Positions 38,566-46,846 of a stretch of DNA of 64,000 nucleotides are shown piece after piece. A model generated the notes under the pieces. The model had not been told where the DNA came from and made no database searches. It saw nothing but the letters and a program-made list of their open reading frames with translations. The position numbers were made by a program, and so were the translations under genes. The stretch comes from Halomonas sp. 'Soap Lake #6' (GTDB lineage Bacteria; Pseudomonadota; Gammaproteobacteria; Pseudomonadales; Halomonadaceae): positions 1,612,001-1,676,000 of the forward strand of contig NZ_CP020469.1 of NCBI RefSeq assembly GCF_003031405.1, written 5' to 3'. The first letter of the stretch is position 1, and every line of letters starts with the position of its first letter.

Positions 38566-38597
38566 AAAGCAGCCTTGCTGATTAGCAGGGCTGCTTT
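38566..38597 (+). terminator. Intrinsic terminator after ectABC
   Basis: AGCAGCCTTGCT (38568-38579) pairs with AGCAGGGCTGCT (38584-38595) with one G-T pair and a GATT loop; short A and T runs flank it. Confidence 0.85.
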
Positions 38598-38874
38598 GCG
38601 CTGGATGATAAGGCTGTCAGTTAGTTGCTTACTTATTCAGCGGCGCTGGTCAATGCGCTCGAATCTCCAGGCGCGCTGGTCTGTTTCACTGTCATCATCC
38701 ATCTCCAGTAGCGATTCGGCAAAGTGTCGCGCTACTCAATCATTGTGTGACGTTAGTCCAACACTGGTTTGAACCGTAAGGCCCACATAAAAATAGCAAT
38801 GCACCAACTGCCTTGGCAGCTTTTGGGTGTGTAGTATATTGGTAGTGATTTTTACCGCTGATCGTGGAGCTGCC
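38598..38874. other. Intergenic region between ectC and the LysR pair
   Basis: About 280 bases without a convincing gene. On the minus strand a 32-codon stretch (about 38640-38735, containing HFAESLLEMDDDSETDQR) is open between two stops and looks protein-like in composition, so it may be a gene remnant. The rest is a plausible promoter region for the LysR pair, with no clear consensus boxes. Confidence 0.3.
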
Positions 38875-39786
38875 TTGGACAAATTCGAAGAGATGCGTGT
38901 TTTTGCTTCCGTGGCCCAGCTGGAAAGCTTTTCGGTCGCCGCTCGGCAGCTTGAGCTGTCGCCTCCTCGCGTTACCCGGGCGGTGGCGGCACTTGAAGCG
39001 CGTTTGGGCATTGCTTTGTTACAGCGCACTACGCGGCAGGTACGTGTGACCGAGGCGGGGCGTCGTTATCTGGAGGATATTCAACAGATACTTGCTCAAC
39101 TTTCGGAGGCCGAAGCCTCTGCTACCGGTAGCTATCTCACTCCACGTGGCCTTTTAAGCGTGACTGCGCCTGTGCTATTCGGCGAGTACTTCGTTACGCC
39201 GCAGATCGTTAACTACTTAGAACAATACCCTGATGTGCAGGTGCGCGCCGAACTGATTGATCGGCCGGTTAACCTGCAGGAGGAGGGCATCGATGTGGCG
39301 GTGCGTATTGGGCATGTGCCCGAGGATTGCCATCACTTAATCGTGCCCGTCGGCGAAGTGCGGCAGGTGGTCTGCGCTAGCCCCGAATGGTTAGCACAGC
39401 ACGGCGAGCCACAGCACCCGCATGAGTTGGAGGCGCTGCCCACGGTGGTGGCTGAAGGCAGCAATTTTGGCAACCATTGGTGGTTTGAGGATAAGGGCAA
39501 ACGCATTGAGGTGACGCCATCGCCACGGCTGCGCATTAGCGCCATTCACGCGGCGTTAACGGCGGTCGAGGCGGGCGCTGGGCTTACTCGGTTGTTGTCT
39601 TACCAAATAGCTGCCAGCGAAGCGGAAGGCAGCGTGCGGCGCGTGCTCACGCGCTTTGAACCACCGGTCATTCCCATTAATATTTGGGTAACGGCGGGCC
39701 GTGGGCGCGCCGCCAGTGTACGTACCTTCGTTGATTTGCTGGCCGAGCGGCTACGTGCCGATCCGGCGCTTGGCTATCGTGCATGA
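38875..39786 (+). CDS. LysR family transcriptional regulator (upstream of the pair)
   Basis: The 303-residue protein has the N-terminal helix-turn-helix (ESFSVAARQLELSPPRVTRA, about residues 17-36) and a full periplasmic-binding-like effector domain. The pattern (DVQVRAELIDRPVNLQEEGIDVAVRIG) is typical of the AaeR/DsdC-like LysR branch common near pirin and glutathione S-transferase genes. A TTG start is proposed at 38875, with GGAG at good distance; the longer frame from 38827 has no site. Its stop overlaps the next LysR start by four bases. Confidence 0.85.
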   Translation: MDKFEEMRVFASVAQLESFSVAARQLELSPPRVTRAVAALEARLGIALLQRTTRQVRVTEAGRRYLEDIQQILAQLSEAEASATGSYLTPRGLLSVTAPVLFGEYFVTPQIVNYLEQYPDVQVRAELIDRPVNLQEEGIDVAVRIGHVPEDCHHLIVPVGEVRQVVCASPEWLAQHGEPQHPHELEALPTVVAEGSNFGNHWWFEDKGKRIEVTPSPRLRISAIHAALTAVEAGAGLTRLLSYQIAASEAEGSVRRVLTRFEPPVIPINIWVTAGRGRAASVRTFVDLLAERLRADPALGYRA

Positions 39787-40700
39787 CCATGGCGCTTTCC
39801 CCAGAATCACTGCTGCGTTTTGAGGCCTTGATGGCGCTGTCTGCCGTTGCCAAGCACGGCAGTGTGCAGGCCGCTGCGACTGACGCGAGTAGCTGCTCGG
39901 CAGCTAAACTCCATCGCCTGCTTCGCGCACAGGAGCTGCGCCTGGGTGTCGCTTTAGTCACTAGCTCAACTAAAGGCAGTTCATTGACGCCAGCGGGTGA
40001 GCGATTGAACGCACATGCCGACGCGCTTATTCACGCAGTGGTCGACGCTGAAAACAACGCCCGCCAGGAGCACCTTGAACTCAGCGGCACGTTACGTTTG
40101 CAGGCGCCCCAGGCGTTAATGGAGCTACTACTATTGCCGTTGGTGCTGAGGGGGCAAGCGGCGCATCCGGCGTTAAAGGTCTGCCTGCAAGCTGATGAAT
40201 ATCCCCATCTGGTAGACGCAGCGGCTTCGGCCCACATCCGCCTAATGCCGGGACCCCTTCCTGAAAGCGTGTACGCCAGATCCCTTGGCGGCTTACGTAC
40301 CGGCTTGTTTGCTAGCTCCCGTTATCTGAACAAAGCAGGGCGACCTGATAGCCTGCAAGGCTTGGCTCGCCACGCGCTAATTCACTGCCCAGAAGCGGGG
40401 CAGGCGCCGGTATGGCGGTTGGCCGAAGGTCAATCCCTTCGCTTTCAGCCCAGGTTGAGTATTAGCACCAGTACTGCGGCGCTGCGGGCGGCCATTGAGG
40501 GCGCGGGCATCGTGCGCTGCTACCAATTAGAGGCGCGTCGCGCTTGCGCCCAGGGGCTGCTTGAGCCTGTCCTTGAACCCCTTTGGCCAGCAGCTGAGTC
40601 TCTGGCGTTAACCTACGCTCTTGGCCTACGGGCGCCCGCCAGCGTTATGGCTTTTTTGGAGCTAGCGACCCCCTGGTTGCGGGAACAGTTGGCAGATTGA
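39783..40700 (+). CDS. Divergent LysR-like regulator
   Basis: The 305-residue protein resembles LysR regulators (helix-turn-helix near ALSAVAKHGSVQAAATDASS, about residues 18-37, and an effector-like domain with LSGTLRLQAPQAL), but the HTH is poorly conserved and the effector domain shorter in key loops. The ATG overlaps the preceding LysR stop (ATGA), so the two are translationally coupled, which is unusual because LysR genes are normally single and self-controlled. The two products may form a mixed complex or one may be degenerate. The base composition from here to about 43.5 kb appears richer in G and C than in neighbouring regions (not counted). Confidence 0.7.
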   Translation: MTMALSPESLLRFEALMALSAVAKHGSVQAAATDASSCSAAKLHRLLRAQELRLGVALVTSSTKGSSLTPAGERLNAHADALIHAVVDAENNARQEHLELSGTLRLQAPQALMELLLLPLVLRGQAAHPALKVCLQADEYPHLVDAAASAHIRLMPGPLPESVYARSLGGLRTGLFASSRYLNKAGRPDSLQGLARHALIHCPEAGQAPVWRLAEGQSLRFQPRLSISTSTAALRAAIEGAGIVRCYQLEARRACAQGLLEPVLEPLWPAAESLALTYALGLRAPASVMAFLELATPWLREQLAD

Positions 40701-40834
40701 TTATTTCATTTCACACAATTTTCTATTGATTAAAATTGTTATTCTTACCGTTCCTGTTTTAGCTCAGGATAGCTGATGTTGCTTCATTCACTGAAGCCCA
40801 CCTGTTCTTGAAGATGCTAACTAAGGAGCCAATC

Positions 40835-41458
40835 ATGTCCAACGCTATTAAGGTCTATCGCCACGCACTTTCCGGCCATTGCCACCGCATCGAGTTAATG
40901 CTCTCGCTGCTCGGTTTGCCCGCCACCTTTATCGATGTCGATCTCGCGGCAGGCGAGCATAAGGCAGCGCCTTTCATAAATCTGAACGCCTTCGCCCAGG
41001 TACCGGTGCTCGATGACCACGGCGTTATTCTGTCGGATTCCAATGCCATTTTGGTCTATCTCGAACGTCGCTATGGTGCTGGCCACTGGCTGCCCAATGA
41101 CCCGGTGAAACAAGCCCAGGTGCAGCGCTGGTTATCCGTGGCGGCTGGGCCGTTGGCAAATTCGGCCATGAAGGCTCGCTTGGTCACGGTCTTTAATGCA
41201 CCTTTCGACCCTGCACCGCTCATTGCCGATGCGCATGAGCTATTTGCAATTGTGGATGCCCATTTGGCCCAGCAACCCTTCCTGGCGGGCGACCAAGCCA
41301 CCCTGGCTGAGATTTCTCTCTACAGCTACATCGCTCACGCACCGGAAGGCAATGTATCGCTGGAACCTTACCCGCATATTCGCGCTTGGCTGCAGCGCAT
41401 CGAAGCGCTGGAAGGCTTCGTGCCAATGGGCGTTACCAAGGTAGGGCTACTTAGCTAA
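40835..41458 (+). CDS. Glutathione S-transferase family protein
   Basis: The 207-residue protein has a thioredoxin-like N-terminal domain (KVYRHALSGHCHRIELMLSL, about residues 5-24, then FAQVPVLDDHGVILSDSNAILVYLE with the glutathione-binding cis-Pro and Ser residues, quoted in part: QVPVLDDHGVILSDSNAI) and an all-helical C-terminal domain with the GST N-capping motif region PFLAGDQATLAEISLYSYI. It likely conjugates or reduces electrophiles with glutathione. The start at 40835 has TAAGGAG upstream. The stop codon opens an 18-bp repeat. Confidence 0.88.
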   Translation: MSNAIKVYRHALSGHCHRIELMLSLLGLPATFIDVDLAAGEHKAAPFINLNAFAQVPVLDDHGVILSDSNAILVYLERRYGAGHWLPNDPVKQAQVQRWLSVAAGPLANSAMKARLVTVFNAPFDPAPLIADAHELFAIVDAHLAQQPFLAGDQATLAEISLYSYIAHAPEGNVSLEPYPHIRAWLQRIEALEGFVPMGVTKVGLLS

Positions 41459-41506
41459 GTCAGACTAAATAGTTAAGCCAGACAAAATAGCTAAGCCAGC
41501 CTAAAC
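41453..41506 (+). repeat. 18-bp tandem triplicate spanning the GST gene stop codon
   Basis: Three 18-base copies, close to AGCTAAGCCAGACTAAAT, occupy 41453-41470, 41471-41488 and 41489-41506. The first includes the last Ser codon and the TAA stop (41456-41458). As 18 is divisible by three, the TAA recurs in the same frame twice. Confidence 0.95.
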
Positions 41507-41551
41507 AAGGTCTCAGCACGGAGCGGGTTACCTTCCCGTCAGGAGTCGAGA

Positions 41552-43519
41552 GTGAAAAATGCCGACACCAATAGCCCATGGCATGCGGGCGAACTCGCCC
41601 TGCAGCGCTTAATCGGGGCAGAGCAGCAGATGGCAGAGATTGGCAGCAAAGTGATGCGGCCCTTCTTGACGCCACAGCTTCAGCACTTCTTCCCTCAGCT
41701 GCCGTTTGTGGCGGCAGCGGCGGTGGATGCTGATGGCTGGCCTTGGGTGACACTACTGGAGGGCGCGCCGGGTTTTGTTTATGCGCCTGATGAAGGTCGG
41801 CTCGAATTAAACGCAGAGCCGCCTTCGGACGATCCTCTTGCACCCTTGCTTAGTAGCGGCGCCAGCCTTGGAGTGCTGGGCATCGAGCTGCACACACGCC
41901 GTCGTAACCGGGTAAACGGCTTGTTGCGGGGCTCAAACGGCCAATGGCATTTAGAGGTAACCCACGCCTTTGGCAATTGCCCCCAGTACATTCATGACTG
42001 GTCAGCGATGAAGTCGGTGCTGCCTCAGCCGGGCGCCGTGCTTACCATGCGCGACTCGACGCTTGATCAGCTGCCTGAGCCGGTGCTAGCGCATGTTGAT
42101 CGGGCACTCACCGCTTTCGTAGGCAGCTACGCGCATACCGAACAGGGTCTTCAGGTGGATGCTTCCCATCGTGGTGGGCGAGCGGGCTTTATTCGCCGTC
42201 AGGGGGCTGATCTGATCCTGCCAGACTTTTCGGGCAACCGATTCTTTAATACGCTGGGCAATGTATTGGCTAGCGGTCGCGCTGCCTTGGTAATACCTGA
42301 TTTCGTCAGTGGGGATATGCTGCACCTCTCCGGCGAGGCGCGGCTTGTGGATGAGGAAACAGCGGGGGCGCATTACCCCGGTGCTGAGCGTTACTGGTGC
42401 CTGACGCCGAGACATATCGTGTGGCGGCCGGGAATCATGCGCTGGCGTAGCCATGCCAGTGGAGTAGCGGTTGAAGCGGATCCTCTTGGGCCTTGGCAGA
42501 CGCTTGCCCCTTCTACTCAGCAGCGAGTTCAGGTGGTAGATGTGGTGCAGGAGACACCTGAGATTCGTTCCTTCTATTTACAGGGCGAATTACAGGGCCA
42601 AGCGCTGGCACCCTTTAACGCGGGTCAGTTCATTATGCTGCGTGTGCCGCGATTGGATGGAACCCCGCTGGTGCGCAGCTATACGTTATCAGGCAGTAGC
42701 GGCCAAGCAAGCTATCGTATCAGTATCAAGGCAGACGGTGAGGGTTCGCGTTACTTACATAAAGCGCTGAAGGTGGGGTCGAAGCTAGCCGTCAGTCAAC
42801 CAACGGGTTCGTTTACTGCAGCAGCCAGCGGCTCGAAGCGCGCCCATTGGGTGCTACTGGGTGGTGGCATTGGTATTACGCCTTTAGTAAGCCTAGCCCA
42901 TGAGTTAACCGATGCAGGTCGTGGCCCGGTGACGTTGATTCAGAGTGTGCGCGATGTTGCCGAAGCCCCTTTCGGCAAGGAACTGCTCGACCTCCAGGAG
43001 CGGGGGCTGTATTTACGGCGTCACGTGACGGGGTCAGAGGCTGCCCCTAATGGCTGGATCCCAGGCCGGGTTTCGCTGAATCAGGTTGTTGCTGATCACG
43101 AGCTGTCGGCGTTGCAGCTGTATCTTTGTGGCCCCGCCTCATTTGTTCAACGCTACCATCAGGAGGCGCTAGAGCTTGGGTTTTCGGCGGGGCAGATCCA
43201 TACGGAAGCGTTTGGACCTTCGGCGCTAACGCAGGCATACGCAGCGCCTGTCGCCGAGCAACCGGTAGACGTGAGCTTTACCCATCAGCGCGTGGTTACC
43301 CAATGGCAGCCGGGCGAAAGTCTGTTAGAAACCGCTGAAAAAGCGGGACTACAACCCGACTATGGGTGCCGCAGCGGTAGCTGTGGCGAGTGCGCCTGCA
43401 CATTGACTGCGGGTGAAGTGACCTACCCGGAGGGCATATCAGCACCCAAAGAGAAAGTTTTGCTGTGCAGTGCCCATCCAGCGGCGCACTCGGGGAAGCT
43501 TGCGATTGAACTTTCTTAG
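41552..43519 (+). CDS. Three-domain fusion: PNPOx-like flavin domain, ferredoxin reductase, [2Fe-2S] ferredoxin
   Basis: The 655-residue protein joins three redox modules. Residues about 40-300 resemble the pyridoxamine-phosphate-oxidase-like FMN split barrel (VAAAAVDADGWPWVTLLEG, GNRFFNTLGNVLASGRAALV). Residues about 320-560 are a ferredoxin-NADP reductase-type FAD/NAD(P) module (LVRSYTLSGSS, LLGGGIGITPLVSLAHEL, LYLCGPASFV). The C-terminus is a plant-type [2Fe-2S] domain with YGCRSGSCGECAC and a fourth cysteine in LLCSAHP. One chain could carry electrons from NAD(P)H through FAD and the cluster toward the FMN domain; substrate is unknown. The GTG start has CAGGAG upstream. Same strand as the GST gene. 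Confidence 0.88.
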   Translation: MKNADTNSPWHAGELALQRLIGAEQQMAEIGSKVMRPFLTPQLQHFFPQLPFVAAAAVDADGWPWVTLLEGAPGFVYAPDEGRLELNAEPPSDDPLAPLLSSGASLGVLGIELHTRRRNRVNGLLRGSNGQWHLEVTHAFGNCPQYIHDWSAMKSVLPQPGAVLTMRDSTLDQLPEPVLAHVDRALTAFVGSYAHTEQGLQVDASHRGGRAGFIRRQGADLILPDFSGNRFFNTLGNVLASGRAALVIPDFVSGDMLHLSGEARLVDEETAGAHYPGAERYWCLTPRHIVWRPGIMRWRSHASGVAVEADPLGPWQTLAPSTQQRVQVVDVVQETPEIRSFYLQGELQGQALAPFNAGQFIMLRVPRLDGTPLVRSYTLSGSSGQASYRISIKADGEGSRYLHKALKVGSKLAVSQPTGSFTAAASGSKRAHWVLLGGGIGITPLVSLAHELTDAGRGPVTLIQSVRDVAEAPFGKELLDLQERGLYLRRHVTGSEAAPNGWIPGRVSLNQVVADHELSALQLYLCGPASFVQRYHQEALELGFSAGQIHTEAFGPSALTQAYAAPVAEQPVDVSFTHQRVVTQWQPGESLLETAEKAGLQPDYGCRSGSCGECACTLTAGEVTYPEGISAPKEKVLLCSAHPAAHSGKLAIELS

Positions 43520-43757
43520 GGTATTGTCAGTAATGGAAGCGGGATTTTTTCAACAATAAACGATTGTCGCCAAAACACGGGAAGGCTTTGCAATATTGTA
43601 GGCTGACCGCTAGTCGTAGGAGCCGCTTGTGCCATACGAAACTGCTGCATACCTAGCCATAAAAGATAAACAGCTCCGGCAACTTTGACGACCATAAACG
43701 CCGTTGGATTTTCCTCATGCCGAGGAGACTTTGCCAGTACTGACGGGAGGGAGTAAG
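43516..43757 (-). pseudogene. Remnant of a LysE/RhtB family amino-acid exporter
   Basis: Reading the minus strand from about 43757 gives SVLAKSPRHEENPTAFMVVK followed by VAGAVYLLWLGMQQFRMAQA, which matches the middle of LysE/RhtB exporters (helix 2-3 region with the typical GAxYLxxLG). The reading ends at a stop at 43516-43518, far short of the usual 200 residues, and the N-terminal part is missing because a pirin fragment begins right there. No start codon or full domain remains, so it is a dead fragment. Confidence 0.75.
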
Positions 43758-44055
43758 GAAGTGCGTTTGATCCTGGGCACGGCCTGGGGAGAGCAGTTCC
43801 CGGTGCAGACAGACCTTCTCTGAAATGTTTTATGCGGATGCGATGCTGCAGTCAGGGGCAAAACTACCATTGCCGGATAATCATGAGGGCCGCGGCATTT
43901 ATGTCATGTCCGGTAGTGTTATCATTGCAAGTGAGACATTCGAGGCTGGCCGCATGATGGTGTTCCGGCCAGGCAATCCGATCACGTTGGTGGTGGGTGA
44001 AGTCGGCACTCGACTGATGTTGCTGGGCGGTGAAACGCTGAATGGCTCACAGTAG
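43758..44055 (+). pseudogene. Truncated and frameshifted pirin-like gene
   Basis: The reading EVRLILGTAWGEQFPVQTDL (from 43758) and, after a one-base frame change near 43818, SEMFYADAMLQSGAKLPLPD onward to GGETLNGSQ match the C-terminal cupin half of pirin. The N-terminal half, which carries the metal-binding histidines, is missing. The first frame hits a TGA right after the shift. A 76-residue frame from ATG 43825 stays open but would make only a partial cupin. Likely decayed after the rearrangement that joined it to the LysE remnant. Confidence 0.78.
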
Positions 44056-44447
44056 CGGCATACTTTCTGGCTGAGGAATAAAGGGTCGCTTTTCCTCACC
44101 AGAGCGATAGTGTCTAGGTATCAGCCTTAGCCAAAGTCTCGACTCGGCGCACGAGCTGTAACAAGCCGCAACTTCGAGTGATTAATGTCAATGAAATTAG
44201 TGCTTCAGCATTTCTGAGGCACTACATCAAATTTAGAATGCTGGAAGGGTGTACGCCAACTTTAGTGCTTTGTGTGGTCGTACAAAAGTAGCAGCCTATG
44301 TTTTGTGATGGAGTTCTCCTTGTGTTCGTATAATATATATTATGTTAAATTGACCATTTGAAACGCTGAAAACCCCGACTAAGTTGGACAATCGGTCTAC
44401 CTTCTCCTTATTATTCGTGCTCTTACTATCCAAGGATATTACTTGTT
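44056..44447. other. Long intergenic region with a hairpin and an AT-rich palindrome
   Basis: Nearly 400 bases without a gene. A hairpin lies at 44198-44224 (TAGTGCTTCAG with CTGAGGCACTA, one G-T pair, no T run). A 14-base palindrome ATAATATATATTAT lies at 44330-44343, just after a TATAAT (44329-44334), and may be a promoter for the retropepsin trio, though no good -35 box is seen at the right distance. Confidence 0.45.
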
Positions 44448-45284
44448 ATGCGCCCAGGTGTTTTGTGGCTACTGGCTGGCTTGTCGCTCACGTTCGCAGG
44501 TTGTGCTGTTACCCCGCCAGATTCTAATGAACCACCTCCGCTGAGCGAAGCATCATTCAATGCCCGTATCCTTGAGCTTGAAAGCGCCTTGACTCAGCAG
44601 TGTAATGCTTCGTCAGTGCTTCAGGAGCGGCAGTTGAGCCAGCAGCAGGCACTGACTGCTGATGTACGAGAAGTCGGTAGTTTGTTACGCCATTTACGCA
44701 ATGACGTTGCAAGCCTAGAAGCGCGCAGCGAAGAGCCTGTTATTATTCGCGAAGAGTGTGCGGTGGTGAGCGAGACTGATGGTAAGACCTTGCTCGGCCG
44801 CAGCGAGTGGGTTGGGATGCCCAGCATCGGGACTTATCTTAAAGCCCGGGTAGACTCCGGGGCGAATACCTCTTCTCTCTCCGCCTCTGACATTACTCGC
44901 TTTGAGCGTGATGGTGAAAACTGGGTGCGCTTCAAGCTTGCGCTTAATGACTCTGATGTTGTGGTGGACCGTGTCCGTGATGAGTGGATTGAAGCGCCTA
45001 TCATTCGTAGGGTGCGCATTGTTCAGGCTTCTGGTGAAGAGTCGCGGCCTGTTATTTCTCTGCTGATGACACTCGGGCCTATCCGCGAAACGGTTGAATT
45101 TACCCTGAACGACCGTACTCATTTAGACTACCCAGTGCTATTAGGCCGGCGTTTTATGATGGATATTGCCACTATTGATGTTTCTGAAACCTATCTTCAT
45201 GAACGCCCTGAATTTCCAGGCGGCGAACCAGCCGAGCATGCTGCTGCTGACGAAGCGTCTGATCAAGACGATACCGAAGAGTAA
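44448..45284 (+). CDS. Retropepsin-like aspartic protease lipoprotein (formerly ATP-dependent zinc protease family)
   Basis: The 278-residue protein has a lipobox (LTFAGC, Cys19), a coiled-coil-like stretch (about 35-90), and a C-terminal aspartic-protease-like domain (about 120-250) with the active-site phrase KARVDSGANTSSLSA (Asp-Ser-Gly, about residues 132-146) and DYPVLLGRRFM. The family was first called ATP-dependent zinc protease but the fold is a retropepsin. An acidic tail follows. It is lipidated and probably periplasmic. It is the first gene of a trio with a transglutaminase-7TM protein and an ATP-grasp ligase, a neighbourhood conserved in many gammaproteobacteria and linked in recent work to osmotic tolerance (from memory, not verified). 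Confidence 0.85.
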   Translation: MRPGVLWLLAGLSLTFAGCAVTPPDSNEPPPLSEASFNARILELESALTQQCNASSVLQERQLSQQQALTADVREVGSLLRHLRNDVASLEARSEEPVIIREECAVVSETDGKTLLGRSEWVGMPSIGTYLKARVDSGANTSSLSASDITRFERDGENWVRFKLALNDSDVVVDRVRDEWIEAPIIRRVRIVQASGEESRPVISLLMTLGPIRETVEFTLNDRTHLDYPVLLGRRFMMDIATIDVSETYLHERPEFPGGEPAEHAAADEASDQDDTEE

Positions 45285-45322
45285 CCTGTCTTCCCCGCCG
45301 CTTTTTGTTGAAAGGAATCTTC

Positions 45323-46846
45323 ATGTCACGGCTACCGTTTTACTTAATCGTAGGTTTTTTATTGATTGCTGGTATTGCTACCAGTGTTCATCGTCATCTC
45401 CAGTTTGAGATCCCTTGGTTTCCTGGCGAGCAGCGTCAAGTGTGGGAAATCGAAGCAGTCATCAATTTCAATGCCCAAAATGGCCCTGTGCAAGTGGATT
45501 TAGCGCTGCCATCGCATCAGGCGGGTTACCGTGTTCTTACTGAAAACACCGCGTCTTCTGGCTATGGACTAGCTTACCTGGCGGATGAACTTGGTCGTCA
45601 GGCCCAATGGACGATTAGACAAGCAGCGGGTAGCCAGCAGCTTTACTATTCAGTCCAAATGTTAGTATCCCCTGATGCTCGATCACCAGTGCAAACACCT
45701 CCAGAGCTCTCCTCCCCCCCTCCATGGGAAAGCCCCTACGATACAGCTGCAAGTCAGCTCATTGATCGAGCTTGGGCGCGTAGTGCTAATAACGCCACCT
45801 TTGCCAGAGAGCTGATTTTAGATGTTAACGGTAATCGTCAGGGAGAAAACGCACGATTGTTACTTACCCAAGAGCAGCCGTCATCACTGGTAGTGCGGCT
45901 ACTCAATCAAGCGGGTGTTCAAGCAAGGGAAGTAAGCGGGTTAATGCTTGAGGATGGGCGTAGAAGGCAAGCTCTGAGTACCTGGATTCAGGTATTTGAT
46001 GCATCTACTGAGAGATGGGCGATATTCAATCCCATCACTGGAGAGCAAGGAAAGCCGGATAACTTGTTGCTGTGGGAAACGGGTGGCCGTGCGGTATTGG
46101 AAGTCCAGGGTGGGACTAATTCCCGGGTGAGTTTTTCAATGTTAACCCACCATCAGCCAGCGTCAGCAGCGGTGCGCAATCACTACTCAGAGGATACGCT
46201 ACTTAATTTCTCCATTCACAGCCTGCCGCTGGAAGAGCAAGCACTCTTTCAAACGATTTTGCTGATCCCGATTGGTGCGCTGGTAGTCGTTTTCTTACGC
46301 GTATTGGTGGGAGTGAAAACTTCAGGCACCTTCATGCCTGTACTGATAGCGCTTGCCTTTATTCAAACTACACTACTGACCGGTTTAATTGGTTTCTTGT
46401 TAATAGTGGCAGTCGGCTTGATTATTCGTAACTATCTGTCTTACCTTAACTTATTGCTTGTGGCGAGGGTTTCGGCGGTTATCATCACGGTCATCGCCAT
46501 TATCTCAATTTTTACTGTCCTTGCTTACCGCATGGGGCTAAGCGCTGGGTTAACCGTCACCTTCTTCCCGATGATTATTTTGGCGTGGACTATCGAGCGG
46601 ATGTCAATTTTATGGGAAGAAGAAGGTCCGAAGCAGGTGTTGATCCAAGGGGGTGGCAGTCTGCTCACGGCTGTTCTTGCATATCTTGCAATGAATAATC
46701 CATGGGTGCGCCATATTACGTTCAACTTCCTTGGCGTACAGCTCATACTAATGGCGCTCATTCTGCTGCTGGGTAACTATACCGGTTATCGGTTACTTGA
46801 ACTGCGTCGCTTCAAGCCAATCACAGATGATGAGAAAGTCTCATGA
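45323..46846 (+). CDS. Inactive transglutaminase fused to seven-helix membrane domain
   Basis: The 507-residue protein starts with one helix (about residues 4-22), then a periplasmic region of about 280 residues (a transglutaminase-like domain is expected at about 130-230, with no clear Cys-His-Asp triad seen), and then a C-terminal block of about seven helices (about 300-490, for example TILLIPIGALVVVFLRVLVG and FLGVQLILMALILLLGNYTG). This is the known domain order of the family. The start at 45323 has AAAGGA seven bases upstream; the longer frame from 45305 overlaps that site. The stop overlaps the ligase start (ATGA), so the two are coupled. Confidence 0.85.
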   Translation: MSRLPFYLIVGFLLIAGIATSVHRHLQFEIPWFPGEQRQVWEIEAVINFNAQNGPVQVDLALPSHQAGYRVLTENTASSGYGLAYLADELGRQAQWTIRQAAGSQQLYYSVQMLVSPDARSPVQTPPELSSPPPWESPYDTAASQLIDRAWARSANNATFARELILDVNGNRQGENARLLLTQEQPSSLVVRLLNQAGVQAREVSGLMLEDGRRRQALSTWIQVFDASTERWAIFNPITGEQGKPDNLLLWETGGRAVLEVQGGTNSRVSFSMLTHHQPASAAVRNHYSEDTLLNFSIHSLPLEEQALFQTILLIPIGALVVVFLRVLVGVKTSGTFMPVLIALAFIQTTLLTGLIGFLLIVAVGLIIRNYLSYLNLLLVARVSAVIITVIAIISIFTVLAYRMGLSAGLTVTFFPMIILAWTIERMSILWEEEGPKQVLIQGGGSLLTAVLAYLAMNNPWVRHITFNFLGVQLILMALILLLGNYTGYRLLELRRFKPITDDEKVS

